Shown here: in pieces, positions 9,053-17,076 of the stretch
Layout of the letters: the number at the start of each line of letters is the position of its first letter
Position numbering within the stretch: the first letter of the stretch is position 1
Origin: Streptomyces fodineus
GTDB lineage: Bacteria > Actinomycetota > Actinomycetes > Streptomycetales > Streptomycetaceae
Assembly: GCF_001735805.1 (NCBI RefSeq)
Contig: NZ_CP017248.1
Location: 1,240,001 to 1,304,000 of the forward strand
Direction of reading: 5' to 3'
DNA length: 64,000 nucleotides
The notes under the pieces: generated by a model
The model's database searches: none
Seen by the model: only the letters and a program-made list of their open reading frames with translations
Told to the model about the DNA's origin: nothing
Program-made: the position numbers and the translations under genes

Positions 9053-9604
9053 CTACACGCAACGCCGCGACGACAGTCCGTCCAGCACCACGTCGACCGC
9101 CCTGTCTACGACAGCCCGGTCGCCCCGGGCGTTGGCCAGCGCCCTGATCAGTACGTAGATCTCGTCCACCGTTGCGTCCGCGCGCACCTCGCCGGCTTTC
9201 TGGCCCCGGGACAGCAGCACCTCGACGGCGTCCTGCAACGCAGAGGCTGCAGCTTCCACCTCATCGGTGGCGCCCGCCGGATCAGCGGACTCCTCCAGCA
9301 GCGCGATGAGTGCGAGCTTCGCCGGTGCGCCTGAGACCATCTCCCGGAACGTCGTCCGGAAGGCAGCCCCTGCGTCGCTGTCCTCGCCTCGCGCCCGCGC
9401 TGTGTCGGTGAGCAGGGTGAGGTGCCGCACGATCGTGGCCTCGATCAGCAGTTGCTTGGTTGGGAAGTGCCGGAACACGGTGCCGATCCCGACGCCGGCC
9501 CTGCGAGCGACCTCCTCGGTCGAACCGGCTTTGCCGGACTCGCCGAAGACCTCTTCGGCTGCGGCCAGCGCCCGGTCCCGATTCGCCTGCGCGTCGCTTC
9601 GCAT
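9053..9604 (-). CDS. TetR-family transcriptional regulator
   Basis: A 183-residue TetR protein from the ATG at 9604. The helix-turn-helix (residues about 8-50) reads ALAAAEEVFGESGKAG, then VARRAGVGIGTVFRHFPTK; the C-terminal ligand domain is helical. A longer in-frame start would read across the operator repeats, so the shorter form was chosen. It is divergent from the SnoaL-like gene at 9723 with two matching inverted repeats between them, the pattern of a self-regulating TetR repressor. Confidence 0.9.
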   Translation of the reverse strand: MRSDAQANRDRALAAAEEVFGESGKAGSTEEVARRAGVGIGTVFRHFPTKQLLIEATIVRHLTLLTDTARARGEDSDAGAAFRTTFREMVSGAPAKLALIALLEESADPAGATDEVEAAASALQDAVEVLLSRGQKAGEVRADATVDEIYVLIRALANARGDRAVVDRAVDVVLDGLSSRRCV

Positions 9605-9665
9605 CCAGCCATTGTCCCTCTCCGGATCCCTCGCTCCGGTGGGGCCTGTGATCCACCCTTGCAAC

Positions 9666-9705
9666 CGGAGTATTGACTCCGCATAACCCGGAGTGAAGAC
9701 TCCGG
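9666..9705. promoter_or_regulatory. Two TetR operator-like inverted repeats
   Basis: CGGAGT-ATTG-ACTCCG (9666-9681) and CCGGAGT-GAAG-ACTCCGG (9688-9705) share the same half-site and 4-bp spacer, with centres 23 bp apart, about two helical turns. They lie between the divergent TetR and SnoaL-like starts. This is good evidence for paired or cooperative binding by the neighbouring TetR protein, though binding itself is inferred. Confidence 0.72.
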
Positions 9706-9722
9706 TTAGAAGGGTGACCACC

Positions 9723-9966
9723 ATGCGAACCCCCGAAGAGACGTTCCGTGCCATGCTCGACGGCGCCTGCCGGCTGCAGAACGGTGACCACAGCCAGGTC
9801 GACAAGCTGGCCGAGTTCTACGCCGAAGAAACCGACGTGCGACACCCGCTGGCCCCGCTCGGCGACACCCCCGTTGCTCAGCCGCGAAGCGCTCCGGCAG
9901 CACTTCGCCACGGCAGGGTCGGCTGGCCTGGCAGGCTTCCGGGTCGAGGACGTACGCGTCCGCTGG
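9723..9966 (+). pseudogene. SnoaL-like / nuclear transport factor 2 family protein, frameshifted and truncated
   Basis: From the ATG at 9723 the frame reads TPEETFRAMLDGACRLQNGD, then KLAEFYAEETDVRHPLAPLG, typical of SnoaL-like NTF2-fold proteins. In the C5 run near 9868 the frame changes; dropping one C gives DTPLLSREALRQHFATAG and FRVEDVRVRW. Similarity stops at 9966, where sequence from a minus-strand DUF6745-like gene begins. The C-terminal half is lost. It was the probable target of the divergent TetR gene. Confidence 0.7.
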
Positions 9967-11063
9967 GTGTCCCAGCCGGATTCGACCAGGTCGCCGGGAA
10001 CGCGGGTTCCGTGCCAGGCGTGGATGGAGAAGCCGTCGGGGTAGGCGAGTGCTGGTCCGGTTTCGTGGTGGAGGCGGCCGTCGCGGTCGCGGTGGAGGAT
10101 GGTGGGGCGTTCCGTGAGGACGGCAGTGTGCGGCATGGCCCACCACCAGCCTGCGTTGCGGGCCACGTCCATAAGTCCGGTGACAGGTTCGATTCCGGTT
10201 GCGCCCATGCTTGCGAACGCGTCGTGGTAGGCAAACTCAGCGGCGTCATAGTGTCCGAGGATTGCCCTGCCGACCTGGGGCCGGACGCTGGTGACCAGGG
10301 GCCAGAAGTAGGACCAGACGTGCTCCTCGACGTGGGACCTGATCTGGTCCTCTACCTGAAACCTGACCTGAGAGCCGACGTGGAAGTTGACCTGGCTTTC
10401 GATCTGAGCCCGGACGTGGGACCTGACCTGGTCCTCGAACTGGTCCCGGATCTGGGACCTGGCCTGGTCCAGGACGTGTCTCTCGGCCTCGTACCAGTCC
10501 GAGGACCGGCTGACCCGGGCCATGCCCTGGAACCTGACGTGGGCCTTGAGCTGTTCCTCGACCTGAGCCTCGATCTGGTCGCGGATCTGGTCCCGGACAA
10601 GATCGAGGCGGGCCCAGGCCAGCACCTGGGCATGCGCCCATACCCGCGCCTGGTCCTGGTCCTGGTCCCGCGCCTTGAGCTGCTCCTGGATCTGGGTCTC
10701 GATCTGGGCCAGCATCCACGATCCGATGCACCCGGCCAGCGGGCTCTCAAGCCACACGAAGATCTTTGGGGGCTCCAGCCCGGCCGCCTCGTATGCGAGC
10801 CGCACGGCGGCCTCGGCTGCTGGACGGTCGGCCGGTCGGGTGGACAGGCCGTGTTGGATCCAATCGTCGCGGATGGGGTGGAGGATGGATTCTTGTTCGG
10901 GCGTGATTTCGGTGATGCGGGGTAGGTGGGCGGGGCGGCCGAGGGGGTTCCCGAAGAGCCTGCTGATTCTCACGCGGGCGAAGGCGGTGACGACCACGAT
11001 GACGGACAGCAGTCCACTGCCCCACGCCACCCACGCAACGGGGTGATTCAGCGGCTCCGGCAT
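9967..11063 (-). pseudogene. DUF6745-like protein with tetrapeptide repeats, 3' truncated
   Basis: From the ATG at 11063 the frame gives a membrane-segment-like start (VAWVAWGSGLLSVIVVVTAF), then after about residue 110 a long polar region built of four-residue units of the type Q-V/I-x-x and H-V-x-x (for example DQVRSHVRAQIESQVNFHV). This ends in a globular part with GRLHHETGPALAYPDG and IHAWHGTRVPGDLVESGW, features of DUF6745 proteins. The end is cut at the junction with the SnoaL fragment, after which the frame continues only as noise. The repeats should form a long helix; the function is unknown. Confidence 0.62.
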
Positions 11064-11229
11064 CTCATCCCTTCCCGGCTGCGGGGCAGCCACGTGTGGC
11101 CGGGGCTCCCATGGACAGCAACATCTCTCCTTCAACGCCTATGTTCGGAGGACGGACCGAGGCGGTCCCACCCGCACGAGCCTCGGCACCCCCGTGGAGA
11201 GTGGTGCACCGGGATGCTTCGTCGTGGCC

Positions 11230-12606
11230 TCAGCCGATACCCGCGAGACTGATCAGCAGGGCCTTCACGTCGGTGGCCCGGACCGGTCCGGTGACGGCGT
11301 GCGGACGGGAGCAGAGGATGAGGGGGCCGTCGTCGGGGTGGTCGGGGAGGCGGCCATGGCTGCCGCGAACTGGTGACGGGTCGAGGGGCACGACCGCCAT
11401 CCGGTAGCGCATGCCGAGCTTCTTGCGGGCCAGCGCCGTGGCCGCCTTGACCTTCACGTAGGGGTTCTGCGGGTCCATGAATAGTTCGGCGGGGTCGTAG
11501 CCGGGCTTGCGGTGGATGTCGACGAGTTGCGCGAAGTCAGGCGCGCGGGCGTCGTCCAGCCAGTAGTAGTACGTGAACCAGGCGTCCGGCTCGGCGACGG
11601 CTACGAACTCCCCCGAGCGCGGGTGGTCCAGGCCGTTGCTCTTCTTGCCCTCGTCGTCCAGGAGTTGGGCGATCCCGGGCAGTCCGCCGAGGGCGTCCCG
11701 GGTGGCGTCGAGGTCTTCGGAGCGGCGCACGTACACGTGGGCGATCTGGTGGTCGGCGACGGCGAACGCACGGGACGCCGTCGTGTCGAGATACTCCATG
11801 CCGTCCTGGGTGTGCACCTCCAGGAGGCCCGCGCGGCGCAAGGCGCGGTTGATGTCGACGGGCCGGTCGGCGCGGGTGATGCCGTATTCGGAGAGCACGA
11901 CGACAGTACGGCCCTCGGTAGCAGCGTCGTCGAGAAGCGGACCAAGGGCGGCGTCCAACTCGGCGGCGGCCTGGTCGGCGCGTGGGTCGTGGGGGCCGTA
12001 GCGCTGCAGGTCGTAGTCGAGGTGAGGGATGTAGCACAGGGCAAGGTCGGGGTGGCGAGTGGCGAGGATATGGCGGGTGGCTGCCACGATCCACCGGCTG
12101 GAGACGATGTCCGCTCTGGGACCCCAGAAGCGGAAGAGGGGGAACGTACCGAGTTTCTCCGTGAGTTCGTCGTGCAGGGCCGGGGGACGGGTGTAGCAGT
12201 CGGGCTCTTTGCGGCCGTCGGCGTAGTACACGGGACGGGGGGTGATGGTGATGTCGGTGTCGGCGCCCATGGCGTACCACCAGCAGATATTGGCGACGGT
12301 GTAGCCGGGATGGGCGCGCCGGGCGGCGTCCCACAGTTTGTCGCCGGCGACGAGGCCGTTGTGCTGGCGCCACAGAAGTACCTCGCCGAGTTCGCGGTAG
12401 TACCAGCCGTTGCCCACGATGCCGTGTTCGGAGGGCGGGACTCCGGTGAGGAACGTGGACTGGGCGGAGCAGGTGACCGCGGGCAGGACGGTGCCCAGGG
12501 GCGCCCGTGAGCCGGACCGGCCCAGAGCCTTGAGACGGGGCATGTGATCGAGCAGACGCGGCGTGAGACCGACGACGTCGAGTACCAGCAAGGGGGTGGG
12601 GGTCAC
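11230..12606 (-). CDS. eboF: Alkaline-phosphatase/nucleotide pyrophosphatase superfamily protein (EboF-like)
   Basis: A 458-residue AP-superfamily enzyme that starts at a GTG overlapping the eboE stop (GTGA). Its N-terminus is LLVLDVVGLTPRLL; the metal/nucleophile region is AVTCSAQSTFLTGVPPSEHG, in which the residue after VTC is serine where the family usually has Thr or Ser. Later metal ligands are likely in HLDYDLQRYG and in VVVLSEYGI. The family hydrolyses phosphodiesters or phosphomonoesters. As the last gene of the overlapping operon it may release the product from a phosphorylated carrier or intermediate. No signal peptide is visible, so it is probably cytoplasmic. Confidence 0.85.
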   Translation of the reverse strand: MTPTPLLVLDVVGLTPRLLDHMPRLKALGRSGSRAPLGTVLPAVTCSAQSTFLTGVPPSEHGIVGNGWYYRELGEVLLWRQHNGLVAGDKLWDAARRAHPGYTVANICWWYAMGADTDITITPRPVYYADGRKEPDCYTRPPALHDELTEKLGTFPLFRFWGPRADIVSSRWIVAATRHILATRHPDLALCYIPHLDYDLQRYGPHDPRADQAAAELDAALGPLLDDAATEGRTVVVLSEYGITRADRPVDINRALRRAGLLEVHTQDGMEYLDTTASRAFAVADHQIAHVYVRRSEDLDATRDALGGLPGIAQLLDDEGKKSNGLDHPRSGEFVAVAEPDAWFTYYYWLDDARAPDFAQLVDIHRKPGYDPAELFMDPQNPYVKVKAATALARKKLGMRYRMAVVPLDPSPVRGSHGRLPDHPDDGPLILCSRPHAVTGPVRATDVKALLISLAGIG

Positions 12607-13772
12607 AGCAACTCCTTGAGGCCGAGGTCGGCCAACAGGGCGCATGCATAGGTCAGTTCGGCAGCCATGCCGTCGATGAGGCCAGCGCGGTCTCGGGGGC
12701 GCAGAGAGAGCGGCAGTGCCTGCCATGTGTACGTCTCGACCTCCAGATGGTGCGTACGCGCCGTCGGACCTCCGACAAGACGCATCAGGCAGTCCTGGAG
12801 CACGGTAAGGGTGGAGGTCAACGGCCCCGCGGGCGCAGTGTGCAGAGGGATGTGGAAGTGGGACCGCCAGGACGCGGAGACCGGGAGGCCACCGAGACCG
12901 AGTGCCTCGCCCACATCGTCGGTTCCGCGCAGCCCTGTCTCGGTGTTCACTCGCGTCTGGTGCAAAAAACGGGGCTCGTCGAACGTCGCCAGTGCCCGGC
13001 GCACCTCGGGCAGACTCGGGTCCTGCGCGTGCAGGGCCGTGGAGACCTGAGCCTTCACGACGGGGATGTCCGCGGCGTCCAGCGCGTCGAGGGCGGTCGC
13101 CGGATCTTCGAACGAGGTGGCCAGGTGACAAGTGTCGACACAGACACCGATGCGGTCGTGTCCGATGTGGGCCAACGGCCCGATCGCGTCGGCCGTGGTC
13201 TCCACGACGCAGCCGGGCTCCGGCTCCAGTCCTATGCGAATGGAGCGGCCGGTGAACCTCTCCATGGTGTCGAGGTATTCGGCCAGCGACGTGAGAGCGC
13301 GATGGGCGATTTCGGCGGACCGATGGTCGTACGAAGTCCGCCAGGCGAGGGGGAGGGTGGAGATGCTGCCTTCACCGACGTCGTCCGGCAGTAGCCCGGT
13401 CAGCAAGCGGGCCAGGTCGGTGGTATAGCGGAGGCGTTCGGGATCAGCCCAGTCGGGTTTGTAGACACGGTACTTGACCTTCTGCGCGCCGAACCCTTCG
13501 TACGGAAAGCCGTTGAGGGTGACGACCTCAAGGCTCCGCCGCTTCAGCTCGGCGCGGAGCAGACTCAGGGCTCCGGTATCAGTGACGAGGGTGTGTGCGG
13601 CGCCCTTGGCGAGCCACAGGCCGATGCCGAGCCGTTCCCGGCCCAGTCGCATGCGCACGGGCTCACAGAAGTCACGGAGTTGGGCGAGCACTCCGTCGAG
13701 CGTTTCCGCCGGGTGGACGTTGGTGCAGTACGCGAGGTGGACGATGGAGCCGTCCGGGTGTAGGAAGCGCAT
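12603..13772 (-). CDS. eboE: Metabolite traffic protein EboE (xylose-isomerase-like TIM barrel)
   Basis: A 389-residue protein matching EboE: it begins MRFLHPDGSIVHLAYCTNVH and contains NGFPYEGFGAQKVKYRVYKP, GLEPEPGCVVETT, GVCVDTCHLATSFED and HFHIPLHT. The EPEPG glutamate and the CVDTCHLA aspartate/histidine are the expected metal ligands of the AP-endonuclease-2/xylose-isomerase fold. The start at 13772 sits 5 bp past the eboB stop with GGCGGGGCGTG upstream. In cyanobacteria and other bacteria the ebo genes are linked to moving a metabolite precursor out of the cytoplasm; the substrate here is unknown. Confidence 0.9.
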   Translation of the reverse strand: MRFLHPDGSIVHLAYCTNVHPAETLDGVLAQLRDFCEPVRMRLGRERLGIGLWLAKGAAHTLVTDTGALSLLRAELKRRSLEVVTLNGFPYEGFGAQKVKYRVYKPDWADPERLRYTTDLARLLTGLLPDDVGEGSISTLPLAWRTSYDHRSAEIAHRALTSLAEYLDTMERFTGRSIRIGLEPEPGCVVETTADAIGPLAHIGHDRIGVCVDTCHLATSFEDPATALDALDAADIPVVKAQVSTALHAQDPSLPEVRRALATFDEPRFLHQTRVNTETGLRGTDDVGEALGLGGLPVSASWRSHFHIPLHTAPAGPLTSTLTVLQDCLMRLVGGPTARTHHLEVETYTWQALPLSLRPRDRAGLIDGMAAELTYACALLADLGLKELL

Positions 13773-13776
13773 GTGC

Positions 13777-14625
13777 TCACGCCCCGCCTCGGAGAACGGA
13801 GTTTCCCTCGTGAGTGGGGTCGGTGGTCTGGACGTCCAAATCGAGGCGGCCACTGAGCCCGTAGAAGGCGATCGGGTTGCGCCACAGCACCAGATCCACG
13901 TCGTCCTCGTCGAAGCCCGCCGCGAGCATCGCCTCACCGACCCTGCGCGTCTTCAGCGGGTCGCTCCTGCCCCAGTCGGCAGCCGAGTTGACCAGCACTC
14001 TCTCCAGCCCGTACTCCTTCAGGATCGCCACCATCCGCTCCTCGTCCATCTTGGTGTCCGGATAGACGGAGAAGCCCAGCCAACTCCCCGAGTTCTTAGC
14101 CTCCTTGACCGTTATCTCGTTCAGGTGGTCGATCAGGACCCGGTCGAGGGGCAGGGCAGACTCCCGTACGACGTCGAGGGTGCGGCGCAGGCCGGCCAGC
14201 TTGTCCCGGTGCGGGGTGTGAATCAGGGCGGGCAGACCGTGGTCGGCGGCCAGCTGGAGCTGTACGGCCAGGGCCGCGTCCTCGGCCGGGGTCATGGAGT
14301 CGTAGCCGATCTCGCCGACCGCGACCACGTGGTCCTTGACCAGATAGCGGGGCAGCTCGTCCAGGACCGGGGTGCAGCGCGGGTCGTTGGCCTCCTTCGG
14401 GTTGAGGGCGATCGTGCAGTGGTGCACGATTCCGTACTGGGCGGCGCGGAACGGCTCCCAGCCCAGCAGGGCATCGAAGTAGTCATAGAAGGAGGCGGCT
14501 GAGGTGCGAGGCTGCCCCAGCCAGAAGGCGGGCTCCACCACGGCTCGCACTCCGGCGACATGCATGGCCTCGTAGTCGTCGGTGGTGCGGGAGGTCATGT
14601 GGATGTGGGGGTCGAAGATGCGCAT
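13777..14625 (-). CDS. eboB: TatD-family metal-dependent hydrolase (EboB-like)
   Basis: A 282-residue amidohydrolase. It opens with the HxH metal motif in MRIFDPHIHMTSRTTDDY; further ligands are the glutamate in VGEIGYDSM and the histidines in LIHTPHR and LIDHLNE, and the late aspartate in NSAADWGRSD. It is shorter than the DNase-type TatD core gene and matches the ebo-cluster version. The ATG overlaps the eboA stop (ATGA), indicating translational coupling. The reaction is unknown; hydrolysis of a small metabolite is likelier than DNA degradation in this context. Confidence 0.87.
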   Translation of the reverse strand: MRIFDPHIHMTSRTTDDYEAMHVAGVRAVVEPAFWLGQPRTSAASFYDYFDALLGWEPFRAAQYGIVHHCTIALNPKEANDPRCTPVLDELPRYLVKDHVVAVGEIGYDSMTPAEDAALAVQLQLAADHGLPALIHTPHRDKLAGLRRTLDVVRESALPLDRVLIDHLNEITVKEAKNSGSWLGFSVYPDTKMDEERMVAILKEYGLERVLVNSAADWGRSDPLKTRRVGEAMLAAGFDEDDVDLVLWRNPIAFYGLSGRLDLDVQTTDPTHEGNSVLRGGA

Positions 14626-15239
14626 CAAGACTCCTGGGTGGCGAGGCGCAGGGCGCGGTGTAGGTCTTCCGGCACGGGGCGGCCCGCCGCGCTGCGCTCG
14701 GCCGCGTAGTCGGTGAGCATCCGCGCCAGCTCGTCGTCCCCGTTGGCGCGGCGCTCGAGCTCTGCCATCTCGTCCAGGGGCACACCGGTGAACAGGCACT
14801 TCAGGACGGCGTGCCGCCAGGCGTGGGCGTCCAGGTGCCGGGCGGCGTACGGGCCGACGGCGGCGGCAATGAGACGAGTGTCGTTGGTGCGCAGGGCGTC
14901 CTCGACCAGGGGGAGTGCGTCGCCGCGGGTGAGGTAGGGAAGGTGGGGCAGGACACGGAGGACGGCGCCGCGTTCGGCGGCCGTGCCGTGCGCGTAGAGC
15001 CGGGCGAGGTCGGCCGCGTCCGGCCGTACCGCGTGTAGGAGGAGGACGCGGGCGACATGCTCGGTGTCCCGGCAGTGGCGGCCTGCCTCCGAAAACCTCA
15101 GCTCCCAGACGAGCATGGAACGTTGGGGCACCTCGCGGGCAGCGGCGGACTCAAGTACGGCGTTGGTGAGCCAGGCTCGGGTGAGGGCGTCAAGGCTCTT
15201 CCACCGGGTGGCGAGGTCGTCGGTCAGCGGTGTGGTCAT
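14625..15239 (-). CDS. eboA: EboA-domain protein
   Basis: A 204-residue, mostly helical protein fitting the EboA domain in size and context: TRAWLTNAVLESAAAREVP, LVWELRFSEAGRHCRD, ARLYAHGTAAERGAVLRVLP and AAVGPYAARHLDAHAWR with HAVLKCLFTGVPLDEM. The repeated short helical pairs look HEAT-like. There are no catalytic motifs, so a scaffold or binding role is more likely than an enzyme. It overlaps the isomerase gene upstream (4 bp) and eboB downstream (ATGA). Confidence 0.85.
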   Translation of the reverse strand: MTTPLTDDLATRWKSLDALTRAWLTNAVLESAAAREVPQRSMLVWELRFSEAGRHCRDTEHVARVLLLHAVRPDAADLARLYAHGTAAERGAVLRVLPHLPYLTRGDALPLVEDALRTNDTRLIAAAVGPYAARHLDAHAWRHAVLKCLFTGVPLDEMAELERRANGDDELARMLTDYAAERSAAGRPVPEDLHRALRLATQES

Positions 15240-16096
15240 GCGTGTGCTCCTCCCTCAAGGTCGCGCAGGAAGTGGAGGGATCCTTCCGCGAGGGTCGGGC
15301 CGGCGTGGGAGTGACGAGGTAGCTCCACGGTGATCAGGCCCTGGTAGCCGGTGCAGGTGAGTTCCGTGAGGGCGTCGAGGACGGGCGGGAAGTCGATGTC
15401 GCCCTCCCCGAACGGGAGATGCTCGTGGACGCCGCGCCGCATGTCCTCGATCTGGACGTGGCGCACCCACGGCGCTGCCGCGCGGACGCACTCGGCAGGC
15501 GGGTCCGGCTCCAGGCACTGGCAGTGGCCGATGTCCAGGGTCAAGCCGAGCGCGTCGGGACTGCCGAGCAGGTGGCGCAGCTGGTGGAAGTCGTCGAGAG
15601 TGGCGAGAAGGTGGCCTGGTTCGGGTTCCACGGCAAGCGGCACTCCCAGGCCACTGGCGGCGTCGAGGACGGGCGCCAGTTCGTCGGCGAGACGCTTCCA
15701 GGCCGAGTCATGGTCTACGCCTTCAGGGACGATGCCGCTGAAGCAGTGCACGGCGTGCGCACCCAGGTCGGCGGCGGTCTGGACGGCACGCACCAGCAGG
15801 CGGACCCGAGCCGCACGCCCGTCGGGGTCTGGGTCCAGGAGCGAGGGACCATGCTTGCGGCGCGGGTGGAGGACGTAGCGGGCACCGGTCTCGACCGTCA
15901 CCGTCAGGCCCAGGATGGCCAGCGTGTGGGCCAGACGGCTGGTTCGAACGGAGAGGTCCGCCGCCATGGGGTCGAAGTGCATGTGGTCGAGCGTGAGACC
16001 GACGCCGGCGTAGCCCAGGTCGGCGAGGAGGAACAGCGCGTCGTCGAGGCGCAGGTCGGTGAGGCCGTTGGTGCCGTAGGCGAAGCGCAGGGTCAT
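15236..16096 (-). CDS. Sugar phosphate isomerase/epimerase-like TIM-barrel protein
   Basis: A 286-residue AP-endonuclease-2-fold protein. Its metal ligands are likely the glutamate of LAVEPEPGHLLATLDDF, the aspartate/histidine of LTLDIGHCQCLEPDPP, the histidine of VRHVQIEDM and the glutamate of LITVELPRHSH. It is a second isomerase-type barrel in the operon besides EboE, so two sugar- or cyclitol-like rearrangements may occur. It starts at an ATG overlapping the UbiA stop and ends overlapping eboA. The specific substrate is unknown. Confidence 0.85.
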   Translation of the reverse strand: MTLRFAYGTNGLTDLRLDDALFLLADLGYAGVGLTLDHMHFDPMAADLSVRTSRLAHTLAILGLTVTVETGARYVLHPRRKHGPSLLDPDPDGRAARVRLLVRAVQTAADLGAHAVHCFSGIVPEGVDHDSAWKRLADELAPVLDAASGLGVPLAVEPEPGHLLATLDDFHQLRHLLGSPDALGLTLDIGHCQCLEPDPPAECVRAAAPWVRHVQIEDMRRGVHEHLPFGEGDIDFPPVLDALTELTCTGYQGLITVELPRHSHAGPTLAEGSLHFLRDLEGGAHA

Positions 16097-17076
16097 GTCG
16101 GGCTCACCTTCCAAGAGACGCGGCGCGCTATCGGCGCCAACGCCATAAGCGCCCCACCCAGGGCAGGGGCACCCGCATGCGCGGCGAGAGCCGCCTGGAG
16201 GGGGATGAGGGAACGGATGCCGCCTCCAACAGCGCGTTGTGTGAGGGGCGGAGAGGGATTGAGGACGGCGTGCAAGTAAGGGCGGCCAGCTGCGGTGCCG
16301 TAGGTGGCGGCGAGGGCCGGTGCGGTGAGACTGCGCGACAGGCGAAGGCCACGCGACAGACGGCTGCCGCGTGCCGGTCCGCCGACTGCCGAAGCGTCGG
16401 GCCAGTACGCGAGTACGGACCCGGCCGCCCCTGCCCCTACGTCCCTGCCCCGGCCACGAAGACCCTGCAATACAAGTCCCGTACTGATGACGGCACTCGT
16501 GGCCAGGGCGGCGAAGGGAGCGAGGCTGGAACCGCCCGTGGTCTCGTGTCGGGAGACGCGGGTCACCGCGTACGTGTGGGCGGCCAGCGCCGCCGAGGAG
16601 AGGGCCACGGCGGGCCGCAGAGGTGTGTGCCCAGTCACCACGGCACCGAGCAAGAGGTCGAGGCCCCGAGCCGCGCCCATCGCCACCGCCCCCGCGTGGG
16701 TGTGCTTGAGCTTCAGGTCGTACGCCCAGACGGTGGCGGCAAGGGCCCCTGCGACCGCCGCCGCCGGGCGCCCCGCCCGCGCCGCCATCGCAAGGCCCAC
16801 GCCGGTCAGCCCGGCCGCCGCCCCCAAGGCGGCGCCCGGGCGTATGCGGCCCGACGGGAGAGGCCGGTTCGGGCGATCACGCGCGTCCTCGCCCCGGTCC
16901 GCCCAGTCGTTCAAGGCCATGCCCGCCTCGTACAGACACAGGGAGCATCCGATGGCGCGCAGCGTGCGCAGGTCGGCGCGCCCGCCGGCGGCCGCGGCCC
17001 CAGCGAGGGCATCCCCCGGGACCGTGAACAGTGCGGAGACTCGCAGCAGTTGAGCCCAGTCTCGGAACGTGCTCAC
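16093..17076 (-). CDS. eboC: UbiA-type prenyltransferase (EboC-like, SCO3242 family)
   Basis: A 327-residue integral membrane prenyltransferase with about seven to eight membrane segments. The first Asp-rich motif is in ALNDWADRGEDARDRPNRPL, with NDxxD-type metal ligands. The second Asp motif, usually DxxxD, is not obvious, so prenyl transfer is probable but not certain. The GTG start overlaps the inositol-phosphate synthase stop (GTGA). Attachment of a prenyl chain to a cyclitol- or indole-like substrate in the membrane is plausible. Confidence 0.88.
   Translation of the reverse strand: MSTFRDWAQLLRVSALFTVPGDALAGAAAAGGRADLRTLRAIGCSLCLYEAGMALNDWADRGEDARDRPNRPLPSGRIRPGAALGAAAGLTGVGLAMAARAGRPAAAVAGALAATVWAYDLKLKHTHAGAVAMGAARGLDLLLGAVVTGHTPLRPAVALSSAALAAHTYAVTRVSRHETTGGSSLAPFAALATSAVISTGLVLQGLRGRGRDVGAGAAGSVLAYWPDASAVGGPARGSRLSRGLRLSRSLTAPALAATYGTAAGRPYLHAVLNPSPPLTQRAVGGGIRSLIPLQAALAAHAGAPALGGALMALAPIARRVSWKVSPT

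Noticed and set aside
10290..10720. CRISPR-like or satellite DNA repeat
   Set aside because: The 12-bp periodicity comes from a coding tetrapeptide repeat on the minus strand.
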